Part shown: positions 1-11,517 of the stretch, piece by piece | Layout of the letters: every line of letters begins with the position of its first letter | How positions within the stretch are numbered: the first letter of the stretch is position 1 | Origin: Synanceia verrucosa | Lineage: Eukaryota; Chordata; Actinopteri; Perciformes; Synanceiidae | Direction: 5' to 3' | Assembly: GCA_029721515.1 (NCBI GenBank) | Contig: CM056562.1 | Coordinates: forward strand, 18,359,335-18,423,334 | Length of the DNA stretch: 64,000 bases | Notes under the pieces: generated by a model | What the model saw: the letters and a program-made list of their open reading frames with translations, nothing else | What the model was told of the DNA's origin: nothing | Databases searched by the model: none | Position numbers and translations under genes: made by a program

Positions 1-1455
1 ATTGATTCCCAGGGTATATAAGAGGCCATTTCAGGTCACAAGCAGCACTGCACATGCAAAGGCCTAGAGTGGTTTCCTGCTTACATTCAAGCCGTAGCAC
101 AACTCAGAAGTTGTCAGCTCTCACATAATGCCTAAAACAAAAGAATTATGTGAAGCAACAAAGGCAGCCATCTTGGCACTGCTGGAAATTGGCATGAGTG
201 AGAGACAGGTAGCGAAAAAACTGAAGATCTCCAAGACAGCCGTTCATTCCAACAAAAAAAAACAAGCTGAACATGGCACTACCAAATTGCTACCTGGCCG
301 TGGCAGGAAACGTCTTTCTACCCCACGAGATGACCGTGCACTCATCCGTTCCTGTGTCAGGAATCGTCGTCAGACCTCCAGGGACCTTAAAAATGAGTGG
401 GCACTGTCGAGAAATGTGACTTGCTCGGCAAGGACAGTTCGAAACCGACTTGCTGAAGCTGGTTTGAAGTCACACAGAGCACGCAAGAAGCCCTTCATCA
501 ATGAAAGGCAGAGGAAGGCCCAGTTACTCTTTGCTCGAGACCACAAGGATTGGACTGTTGATGATTGGGCTAAGGTTCTCTTCAGTGATGAATCAATTTT
601 GAATTGATGCCCACTCCAGCCAACTTACTGGTTAGGAGGAAGCCTGGAGAAGCTTACAACCCAGACTGTCTTGCCCCTACAGTAAAACATGGGGGTGGAT
701 CAGTCATGATCTGGGGCTGTTTCAGTCTGAGTGGAACAGGGCAAATGCAATTGTGTGAAGGCCGAATGAACCAGGTCAAGTACAGGACTACCCTTGAAAA
801 CAGTCTTCTTCCATCAGCTGGAAAACTCTTTCCTGCCTCGAATGACTGGATTTTCCAACAAGACAATGCCCCTTGCCACACGGCAAGGTCAGTTAAAGCC
901 TGGATGGAGAACCACAACATTCGCACCATGCCTTGGCCTGCTCAATCACCAGATCTTAATCCAATTGAAAACCTGTGGAAAATCATCAAACTCAAAATGG
1001 AGAACCACAAGCCCAAAAACAAAGAAAATTTGTTTGAATTTGTCCAACAGGAATGGGCTGCTGTGACAGCAGAACAATGTCAGAAGCTGGTGGAGAGCAT
1101 GCCAAGACGCATGGCTGCAGTCATCAAAAACAATGGTTATGCAATCAAGTATTAACTCTTGTGTGTATCATGTGTTTAAAGCAAACAGAAAAGAAAACAT
1201 GGAATGCTTAAAAGTAGTGTTTTTGGCGGTACAATGCCATAGCTATTGATGTAAGAATTTAAGTAATTTTGGTTATTATCAAGAAAACCATGGAAAATGA
1301 ATAATCCTTAGTTCTTAAATTAAACTCTCATGAGCTATTTTTGTTGTTATCATTATAATTGTCCAAACAAATGTACCTTTAGTTGAGCCAGGCATTAAAA
1401 CTAACAAGAAATTGAAGAAAACAAGGGTGGTCTAATAATTTTTTCGATGACTGTA
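1..1455 (+). mobile_element. Tc1/mariner DNA transposon, 5' end cut by window edge
   Basis: A DD34E transposase reading frame (128-1155, with one break) is followed by about 300 bp of non-coding tail. A terminal inverted repeat follows at about 1421-1453 (GGGTGGTCTAATAATTTTTT, then GACTG) and meets a TA dinucleotide at 1454-1455, the Tc1/mariner target duplication. The left inverted repeat is not in the window. The first 127 bases are the transposon's untranslated leader. Since only one frameshift interrupts the transposase, the copy appears fairly young. Confidence 0.9.
128..1155 (+). pseudogene. Tc1-like transposase, one frameshift
   Basis: The first frame (128-607) starts MPKTKELCEATKAAI. 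It holds the N-terminal helix-turn-helix DNA-binding region, with the recognition-helix-like stretch KISKTAVHSN at about residues 33-42, then a basic GRGRKR hook near residue 60 and a second helix-turn-helix region. It ends just after FSDES, which carries the first catalytic Asp. The second frame (607-1155) continues with RRKPGEAYNPDC, has the second Asp in QQDNAPCHTA and the Glu in SPDLNPIENLWK. Exactly 34 residues separate that Asp from the Glu, so this is DD34E, the Tc1 class. The frames are offset by one base in the T run near 597-600, consistent with loss of one T. All three acidic residues survive, but no single protein spans them. Confidence 0.9.
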
Positions 1456-4400
1456 TGTATGTACGTGATCAATAAAGTTGATTCTGTTAAGCATTTAGGA
1501 TGGACTTATAATTGTCAATTGTAGTCAGTGTGTAAAAGTTAAGACAAGTGAGGCTAAATTGTCATGAATAAGTTAGTGTCTATCTGCATTAGTGCTGTTA
1601 CAGACAGGCCAACTGTCCAGGGTGTCTCCTTGCCTTTTGCTGAAACCATGCTGGACAATCCAATAACGAAAGTAAAGGTGACAAAAGATGTGATATATGG
1701 GAGTTAAAGACTGCAAAACTGTTGACGCAAAAGGGATTAAGGAATCTGGGTGTAATGCACGTGTTGTTTGCATTGAGTGATGGATGATTGATGATGATGG
1801 ATGATGGATGCAGCTCAACTCGAATTATTTACAAGCCTTTCCACAGTCTGCTTCGTCTGCGTTAGGGGACTGTCTGCTCCACATTTTTCATGGGCTGTAA
1901 TTAGGACACAGCTTTGCATAAAGTGTCACCATGAGGGAGAATCCATCATACTGTCTCTGTCAGCATGCTGTCAACACAAACGCATCGTGAGACAGAGAAA
2001 AAGCCACATATATATATTGAGTACTGTAAACAAGCATTCATAAGCAAATAAACTCATGTACTGTACAGTTCATAAAAATATGCTGTAATTTTGTGAACAT
2101 TGTCCAGTAAAACATGCTGCATACAGATTCAGTCATGTATAGCAGTGGACATTGTAATGCCTGAGATTTGACAAACACACTGCAGATAAATAGCTGCTAA
2201 CCTCATGACTCACAGCATGAATTCCTTCTTCAATGAAACGGCTAAGAGTAGTGTGTTTTTTTGCTCCATGCATTTGAAGTTGCTTTTCAAAGTGACTAAA
2301 AATGTTCAAAGTTTCTTAAAATAGTTTGTGTAAAAGATGGAAATATGTTCAAAGCAAATGTGAACAATTAAACTCTCACCAAAGAGCATCTTTGGTGGCG
2401 TGTAAAAGTGTGTGGACACTCAAAGCCAAGATGGGATGGACCCATTGTGGGGACACATTTCCAAAGAAGCAATTGTCTAAATGTCTGTGAAGCATGATTA
2501 ATAACCCACACGTTTAAGGGATGACAGTCTTTGTGGAGGGTTTCTACAGTGTGTGGCTTCGGAAGTAATTATGTACAACAAGCATCAGTACACTCTCCAC
2601 CAGCTCCTCTTACTGAAAAGGATGTACATCCCTTTATCAGTAAATGAGAATACCAGCAACCAATTATAAAGAAATGATATTGATTAATGACCACTGAAAT
2701 TAATAGACCTTGGTGACAAGCTCTAGCAGTTCAGTGTTGGTTTATAGGTGACTGCCTTTGTATACATTGACCTTTTTTTTTTTTTAATCTCACAGTCGAC
2801 CCTTTGAATCCTCCACCTTGTCCTGTCCTTCATTTATGGTGGCTCCAATTAAAAAAATGATCAATCCAACTCCGTGGTAATTTTAGTTACAGTGTTACAT
2901 GATGACATTTAATCAAGGCTATGTCTCTGCATTTAATCATGAGAATTCACTGGAGCACAATTACCGTCAATGCTGATTAAAAAAAATGTAATTTCGCTGC
3001 AGAAAGAAAGAAAGAAAGAAAGAAAGAAGTGCTGTAACATCTCAGAACATTTTAAAAACTCTTTGTTCCCCTTAAAGCAGCATTTGGGCAGAGGAGTTGA
3101 ATTGCACAAAACGAATCCTTAACTTTAACACATAAGCTTGATCTTGCTTTCTTAAATGAGCCTGACGTTGGCTTTGCAGCACTTGGAGAGGGATTAGGAA
3201 TCCTGATTAAATGAACTCTGAATAATGGGTTGTCTAACACCTCTGCTTCATGATAATGCCGCTCATCTTTAAATTTATGTATGTTAAGTATGAGTGAGTT
3301 TACATTTTACTCCACACATACATGTACCTGAACTGTTTCTTTATCAGCCTAAAGTTACAGAAGTCCAGATATTTCAGGAGAATAAACTGCAGTTTAGGCT
3401 TTTAGCGCATGCTGACATTTGTTAATTAGCACGAAAAATAAAGTGATGACTGTTTTATTCATTCATCTAAGTATGATTGATTTAAGCTGCTATATATTAA
3501 TTCTGAGTTACAAGCAAGAATTTTAAATATTCAATATTCCAATTTTCTTAAAGTTAAAAAACAACTGTCTTGTCCCTGTGGAGTTTTGCAGGACAAAGCA
3601 AAGGATTCTTCCTGGATCCATTTTTTGATTTGGATGCACTCAAAAAAATGAATAATATGAACTTAAAAGCTTTACAGCTTGAAATACCAAAGGTCACCGA
3701 ATATTGAGATCTAATAAATCCAGCAACAGTGCATGAAAAATTAAACAACTGATGCTGCTTTCTAACTACATCTCAATAAATGGCATATTGCCCAATGTCA
3801 GCTGGAAGGGTCTTCTGAGATGGAGACATATTCTATATTCTGCACACATTTCTTCAGAGACAGTCTTAATGAACCAAAGTGCATAAGCAAAAAGATCTGT
3901 ACAGCATGGGCTATATGGCCTCACTCTGACCTACACCATGTTACACACTTCAAACACATTCAAATAACACTCTGTCCTCCACACATAACATCTTTATCTG
4001 GGAAAGCAGGCAGGGTAACCCAGCAACTAGGCAAACTAGGTTACTAAACAGCTTACTGTAGCGGTATAGTTTACAGTACTGTAGTTCAGCCATGAAACAA
4101 CACACTGCACTCTTCTGCCTCTTAATTGGTCTTCTGCCTCTTAATTACAGCATGCCCTCAGTGTTTCAATGAATGGCTTATGAACATGATAAAGGATCGG
4201 CTAACTCTTGATGAGATCATCAAAACTCCATGGTGAAACGTCTTACCTCACAATACTGTCTGCATTCCCTCCGATCCATTGATCCGGAGGGAGCTGCGCT
4301 CTGGTAAAATGTGCTGTGGCTGTAGCTGTGATTATTGGCAGTCACTGTAATTACGTCTGTGGTGGCTTAGCTGTTAAAATCACCAAGGCTGTAATGCACA

Positions 4401-5346
4401 TGGTTTTAATGGGTGCAAATAACATAGCAGACGCACATTAAAATACCATGGACTCTGGGGCCACAACTTCTTCAGCCACGCTTAATTAGCACTCAACAAT
4501 GCATCAACAATCGCTCATCTCTAAACTTTAATTGTCTTTTAATTGACTGTTGTGACACCAGTGAATGAGCCCCAGACTGGGGTTAAAGCAAATGCTGCTG
4601 CGCCTGCTCAATGGATCCAATGGATGAGGAAGATGAGGAAGCCAGATGACCCGGATACTTTATTACTAAGCAGTTGGGACATTTTGGCTACATGCACGAC
4701 TGAGCAGCTAAAGGAACCAGTGTCCAATCCTGTATCCAGTTCTGTCTATACATCCATGATACACAACATGCACCACTGTTTCTCCTGCTCACAATAGCAA
4801 ATGAATGGAAGGCATTGAGACACTCTCTAGCTCTTGCTCTGGTGGTATGAACCTCAGACCTCAGGTAGACTAAACAATTTGTTTTTGTTTTTTTTTTTAG
4901 TGCTGTTCACTTTCACACTGTGATTATTTGCAACAGGACCAGAATTAACACATGTGCTCAGGTCGTTCAACCATTGGACGGTAAACGTGGGCGAGGTAAA
5001 GCAGGAAGCCCAAAAGTGAAAGTAGGCTGATGTAAACAATGGAGACTTTGTGTGCTGTTCTCGTTATCCTTATAGCAATATGGTTTATACAATTAGATCT
5101 TTTTGCAGAAATGTTCGAGCATCAACACGGTCTGATGCAACATGAGTTTTACAATATTATGCTCGTTATTTTGGAACGATGAAGATGTGCAGCAAAACAG
5201 CTGAGAAGGAGAGCTCTACGGTGCTACAGTAACAACAGGTCTACTGTACAGAAGACGGAACAGGTAGGCTATTTGGAGATGTAAGATCAAATTATTGACG
5301 GGAGCCCATCAAAAGCAAAAAGGTGGATTTTTGCAATTGGGTGGAT
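1456..5346. other. Intergenic DNA, no gene seen
   Basis: AT-rich sequence whose short open frames lack domain-like content. It includes an imperfect GATG-rich tract near 1780-1812, an AAAG microsatellite (3001-3028) and a 17-bp direct repeat at 4111-4146 (TCTTCTGCCTCTTAATT, period 19). I see no convincing exon or RNA gene. Confidence 0.6.
3001..3028. repeat. (AAAG)n microsatellite
   Basis: About seven uninterrupted copies of the tetranucleotide AAAG. Confidence 0.95.
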
Positions 5347-5565
5347 CGAGGTCGGGCTGCTTTCACACCTAAAACGAACTGCACCAGGGTTCGGAAACCC
5401 GCTGCGAGACCACCTCCTCAGCTGGGCCTCGGTCCGCTTGTTTGGTCTACACAAGTTCAAATGATTGTATTCACACCGGTCAAAAAGGTCCAAACCAAGG
5501 GAAGAAATGAACTTCAGCTTGTTTTAATCAAAGTAAACAAGGCAGGTGTGAATACACCCTTAGTG
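5347..5565. repeat. Short non-autonomous DNA transposon (MITE-like)
   Basis: The left end has GCTTTCACACCT and the right end AGGTGTGAATACACCC; these are imperfect inverted copies of one another. The interior (ACGAACTGCACCAGGGTTCG, then a CCTCGGTCCG stretch) is one I recognise as a widespread fish repeat with ends of the TATTCACACCT type. An open frame across it (5323-5574) is repeat sequence, not a gene. Exact ends and superfamily are uncertain. Confidence 0.6.
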
Positions 5566-8204
5566 TTACTATGAACAAGTAAATGAATAAGAGTTCTTAA
5601 TGTAGTGCTCCTATTTATAGTTGTCATAATCAATAAACTCCTCAAGCCTAAAAGCCTTAAGAATAGAAACTGCATGCTGTAGAGTCTGTTACATACTGTA
5701 TATAAAGTTTATGAGGGCTTGGAGTGGAGTTAAGCACATGGCATATCACTTCAATGCAATGGGCGAGCTCAAGTCTGTCTAAGCTTGCACCCAGTGTAAA
5801 ATTTATTGCCTTGCGTTGCTCATCTATCATGCATGCACCATCTGTCTGGGGATTCATTCCCTTTTTTTGTCTTTCTCCTCATATGTATTGTGACTCTCTT
5901 TCACCGTCTGTCTCCCCTCACATTGGGAAGCTGTCTTTTTAATATCAGGATTCTGCCAGTGATCAGGTGACAGGGGGGTACACCATGTCAGATTAGCAAG
6001 TCTGCCATATTATCCAGATATGTGTGGGAGACTACAAAGCCCTGTCAAGTGCCAGAGAGGCTCACTGTATAATCTCTCAGTACAAACTCTGCCGCAGGAC
6101 ACAGCAGCTGTTTTTTCTGCAACGCCACAAAAAAAGGAGAATAAGGGAGAGGGACTGTTCTTTACTCTCATGTTTAGCCCAATCAGGTTTGGTTGCAGCA
6201 ATTTTATACAAGTAAAGGACAGTATACATTTGCAGTCACGATTTGTAGCGATTACAGAGTGTTAGAAGGAAAAGGGAGATCATGAGAAGTGCAAAGCCAA
6301 ATGTCTCTCAGCCTCATCAAGCTGGTGCAGCTGTTATTAGACAAATCTTTCCTGTGGGAGGGGAGGGCAGATCTAGTTTAGAATACTGCAGCATTGCATA
6401 ATGTCATTTTTCTAGTCAGGCATGTCAGCCAATTATTGATGCTAATGGACTCCCCTTAACTAAAGACAGTATGGTATTTCCATTTTTCAACAACATTTTT
6501 CAAGTAATATCCATCCACTTCGCTGGGAGTCCACCTCCTGAGAGATTTCCGTACTTCTGGTGGTTTAACACCACTGAAGAGATTCTCCTTTCAAACATGG
6601 CCTAATCAAAGCCAAAGAGGGAGTGGGAGAACATCTAGAAAGTTCACGATGAAGAGAAGCTCGTTTTCACGGCTCCAAAACACCATATATTGACTCTTCA
6701 AAGCTAAACGGGTGACCTACTTTTGTGCAGCCAATTATATTACGTCTCCCTCTTGCATCTTTTTTAAGTGGGTCAAGAAACACAAGAAATCTGAAAATAA
6801 AGTTTGTGCGTTTGTACACAGAAGGTGTGAAACTGTTCGTCTCTTCTGAGTGATGATTAATAAATGTTTTGGGTTGTCAGGGTCAATTAAACATGAATTA
6901 CTTCAACAAATGGAAAACTGTTGACACAAATGGAAAGAAGTTTAATGAGAAGACAGACAGACAGAAGACAAAGCTAAAAGAAGGGTTTGCTGAAAGGATT
7001 TGGCATGGGAGCTGAGCATCAATTTCTGTTGTTGTCTGACTTCTTTCAAATGTGCAGAGCTTAACAAATGTATTAGTCCACCTGTCCTGTTTGTCTCAAA
7101 GAGCCTCCAGCATCATTTCAGAGCTTTAATTCAGACTCTTTCTTTCTCACTGAGTTCACTACACTTCAAAATTTTGAACAGGAATGAGGAATTTAAACTG
7201 AATTCACCTTTTTAGACCCATGAGACACTGAACACCGAAGTTCTTTGAGAAGTCAGAAAATAATAATCAAGAATAACAAACAACCAGTTCTGTTCAGGAA
7301 TGACTGCAAATAACTGGAATTTGGCATCTCAATCAAAAATAATAATTGCTTTGATATTGTTTCTGCTTTTAATGCTTTTGTGAAACATTAAATAGTAAAG
7401 TAAAAAAAAATCAATAATTACGTTTTAGCATTAAAAATACATTTTGGTTAAAGAGCTTGCACATACCGGTGGATTAACCGTTAGAGAAAAATAAAAAAAA
7501 ATATTCTGTTAATCAGCAGTACTGTTTAGGGTAAACACCTTAGACCGGGTGAAAGTCTAATACATTTGTTAAGCTCCATATATCTTCAGTTCATACAGTA
7601 TATTATTCTAATCCTTACTGTAAGTTTAACATTTCCATAAAAGTCTACATGTTGGAGGCCACTTTGGAAATTCTGTTAACCTTAACAGTCTTTTAGCTTC
7701 ATGACACTTCAGACGGGGTGACTATGACTGATTACCTCTTGCTTCATGAACATCCATGATAGCAGAAACCTAGCTGGCAAACCCCAGAACAACCTGCTAC
7801 TAAAAGTTGCCCAGACATGATTAATGGAGTCAGCGCAAGTACACCTGCATCAAGAGTCATGATATGAAAAACAAATATTTTTTGATCAAGTTAAAAGTGA
7901 TAGAGTAGATCATGTGTGGCATTTATCTATATTACAATACCATTCATGCCTTTATATCTGATAGCTATAGGGACTATAAGCAAAGAGGGAGACATAACAT
8001 TCCTGCACTCCGAGCATTGCATGGTATGTAGTGGTATGAGTTTATTCATATACAAACACATGAAAGCAACAATGATAGTTTTCTTGTGCCGACCCAAGAT
8101 ATCCAGGATTGCTGGATACAGATGTGATGGTTAAAAGTCTACAGTGAAAGGAAGTACAAATTTGCCAAAATATGATACTTAACCTCAAAGTGCTCCCAAT
8201 TCTG
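5566..8204. other. Intergenic DNA, no gene seen
   Basis: AT-rich sequence without a recognisable coding exon, RNA gene or repeat family. Small open frames on both strands have no domain features and no convincing splice signals. Confidence 0.55.
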
Positions 8205-8345
8205 TGCACTGGTGTGTAAATGTGTGAAACCTGATGTTTGTCTCCAACCATCAGTATGAATGTGTGTGAGTGAATGTAGTGTGAAGCAATTTGACCGGTC
8301 AAATGACTAGAAAGGTGCTATACAAGTACAGTCTTTTTACATTTC
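8205..8345 (-). repeat. Interspersed repeat tail common in fish
   Basis: The stretch running GTGAATGTAGTGTGAAGCAA then TTTGACCGGTCAAATGACTA and GAAAGGTGCTATACAAGTAC matches, as I recall it, a very common fish repeat. The copy at 60025-60225 appears to belong to the same family in the opposite orientation. Family name not determined. Confidence 0.6.
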
Positions 8346-8929
8346 ACAAAACCTTTACCTACTCAACAGACACGACACACTGTTATCGTTAATTTACAGT
8401 TATGTTTCTGGTTACCAGAACTACAGTCCTGAGCTAAATATTCACTCTCCCTTAATGTCTATTTTAGTCAGCTCCTGAAGGAAATATGTGGCTCTTAAGC
8501 TGTCACCAGCTTATGGTGTGTGTGCTGTTGGTGCTGGGCAGGTAGGTACAGTCATCCAATGTACTGTAGGTTTAACTTCCTATGCAACAGGTAATGTATA
8601 TTGTGTAGTGTAAGTGTTTCATTGACAAAGATAATACAAAACATTTTGCTCATACTTCCTCCCTTTGTTTGTGGTATGCACGCACTGGAAATGCAGAACG
8701 CAAAAGACAGCTGTGACCATGAATATCTCTCAGACACTGTCTCACTTAGTATGATGGATATTCTTTGGATATTCATGCCTTGATATGTGTGCTGTGCAAG
8801 TATCTGCACTTTTAGAAAACGACACCATTAACATGCAAACAAAATTAGACAAGGGCTCTCAATCACCACAGTAGCGGTGACTGTTCTTCTTGTTTACAAA
8901 TGCTGCATCCAGATAGAGGTGTGTGTGTG

Positions 8930-8971
<42 letters not shown>

Positions 8972-11289
8972 GCATAAATGACACAAGTGTCTCTCTTCCC
9001 TGCACGCCCACAACAAAATACTGACAATTGCTCCCTCTCTTGCTGTCTTGCTCAAACTGTGTAAAAAAAGCAATGGTGCTCACATGTGACTACTAAGAAC
9101 CAAACCACTGAAAAGAAAAAGCGACTTTGTGATGATGATGTCAAATTCCTTTAAAACTCATCACTGTCCAAAGTCCCAACAAGACACAAGACAAACAGAG
9201 GTCTGAGTGGAATTTCAAATGCGGAGGTGAGGCATGAAGCAGGGGATAAAGCTGCTTAACAACAAGTTTCTATTTCAGCTTACACCTCCACCACAACAAA
9301 GCATGTGCCTGCTAAACTCTGTGCTAACAAGGCATGAAGCCTCTGTTCTAGCTGATATCTTACCTTCTACTCTGTTGTCTCTCCTCCCTGGCTGGATTTC
9401 TAACTTTGTTTTGCTCCTCTGAGACACCCTGATGGGTTGGAGAAAATGGGTTTAAAGGCTGGCACCAGTCCTTTTTGGGTTAAAGCTGCTGAGAGCTCAG
9501 ACCAACACCCAATACCAGTAAAATGGATCATTTTCATGCCAAACATTTCCACTGAGACCTGAAGCTTTTAGAAGATAAAACACTGAAATTCAGGCCCGAG
9601 ACAATAATAATGCACTCAAAATATGCTTTTTGCTGCGGACAGTTTGACATTTTTACATCAACATACTGTATAATGAAACAAATGAATCATAGCCAGTATA
9701 TTCTAGTTCTTTAATAAAAATGCAAACCAGTATTTCAGCTAAGCCCTTAATTATAATCAGTCTAGTCAGAGTGACTTTGTGTTCGTGAGTCCATTTGGCA
9801 GCAGGGCTGTGGCCTCAGTCACCAAGAGGAAAACACAGCAGAGCCTGAGGAGAGGAAAGAAGAAGTGGAAGAAGGCAAAATGCCAGCGGACTCTCAAGAA
9901 TAATCACTCTCTTCCCCCGTCACCCACACACTGAGTTCTGTCAGCACAAATACAGCCACCCACCCGCTCTCTGTCCAAGGTCCTGCAAACATTGCAGAGC
10001 CAAACTGACACAGTTCAGCAAGTTTTTTGGAAAAAGCATATGCCTGGTAATCACAGTCAAATGCAAACAATGGCAGAGTGCTCTGTACAACCCAAACAGG
10101 TCACACAATAAGCAGCAGCACAGTGAACGGCAGCTGCTCGCCAATGTTTAATGAGAACGCCTGAGTCACAGCCTGGGGAGAAATGGTGCTTTGCTGTTGT
10201 GACTTTAGTTATTAATGTGGATTTTTAAAATGTGACAGCTGGTTTATTATGGATGGACTTAAAGCACATGAAAATAAAAGTTTTTTTTTCTTTTCAATGA
10301 AATATTTGTAGGTAAAATAAAAACTATGGAAAAGTTTGAAATATTTAAACACTCATATTTGCTGTTTGAGTAGAGTCTGATAGTACATTACCCTCTATAT
10401 ACTGTACAGTATCTGCAGAGCAGATGTCAACACACTATGGTAGAGCTGTGGCTTCCAAACAATTTGTTAAAGCAACAACTTGTCATTTTTACACTTTGTT
10501 TAATAAAACAAAAACAAGACATGACTTCATAATTAGTGAGCTTTACATGTGCAGGTGGGTATCTTTTATTACCGTGAGACAAGCTGGCTTTTTACCCCTG
10601 CCCCCAGGCTTTGTGCTAAGCAAGTCTGTAACGGGATAATGTCCTGCATTAAAAGTCTGATGGTCGATAGCCCATTCACAACCCAGCCCTATGTACGTAT
10701 AGGGGACATTGTATTGGCATTGAACATTGACATTGGATTTTGACTTGTGAGGTGCATATTTGTCAATTTAAGATTACACAGAACCATCTGGGAAGCCATC
10801 ACTGGGAACTGTTTAAAAAGGGGATACAAGGCACATTCAAATAATACTTGTCTGGTGATTGGATGAACCATCTGTCAATCAAACTTTTCCATCAAAAAAA
10901 GCCTGCAGTGTCATTTGTTGCTCTTCTTTTTATGTAGAAACACTCTCCCGTTGTGATATAACTGCTGCCACTGGAGCATCTACGCCAGGGGTCGAATGAT
11001 AATCTGAGCTATATGGGGTTCTCTAAAATTACTAATGTTATGAGGCTGCCACAGATATTGGGCCCCATGAAAAGAAATCTTACAGAGTCCTCCCCTAGCC
11101 AGGAGGCCGGTGGAAAATTTAGACACTGGTTTACATAAAGCTAAGCGTTTTAATTATATTTTTGCAAAGTGAGGTAGTTTATAAACTATAGACAAAGTTA
11201 GGAATAGACATCAGGCTAATGTTCCAGAACTTTCCATCACATGAACCACTAACAGACTCACCTTGCCTATGAAAGAACTGGTGACATAC
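8346..11289. other. Intergenic DNA, no gene seen
   Basis: Apart from a GT microsatellite at 8919-8970, I see no coding or RNA feature. Open frames such as 9941-10144 (minus) and 10424-10639 (plus) look random in composition. Confidence 0.55.
8919..8970. repeat. (GT)n microsatellite
   Basis: Fifty-two bases of GT repeat broken once by GCAT. Confidence 0.95.
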
Positions 11290-11517
11290 CGTCAACCCCT
11301 CAATTATTTCTCCTGTCTGAGCACTTTTCTTTTCTTTTTTACTCCCTGACTTTTGAGACATCCTGCTGTCTCCTCCTCCTCCACTGGTTAAGTCGCTGTC
11401 TGTCTGTTGTGCTGTGCAGGCTGTCTGATGGAGCAGGTGGACTGAACCATTTGCTACTCCGTTATCATATTTCATGTCAGTAGCTCGCTGCAGAACACTG
11501 ATGAGATGGGTTTCCAT
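11290..11517 (-). CDS. Possible minus-strand coding exon, unknown product
   Basis: Read on the minus strand, an ATG at 11517 opens 76 codons that end in phase 0 at a consensus donor (ACG followed by GTATGT, plus-strand 11290/11289). The peptide begins METHLISVLQRATDMKYDNG. It then has a Gly run (SGGGGDSR), then a Lys-rich stretch (GSKKEKKSAQTGEIIEG), which looks more like a disordered coding segment than translated intergenic DNA. An in-frame stop lies about 8 codons upstream of the ATG, so it could be a first coding exon. Alternatively an AG within the first ten codons could be an acceptor. I do not recognise the protein and see no partner exons nearby. Confidence 0.3.

Noticed and set aside
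5323..5574. 83-codon open frame
   Set aside because: It lies in the MITE-like repeat at 5347-5565 and has no domain features.
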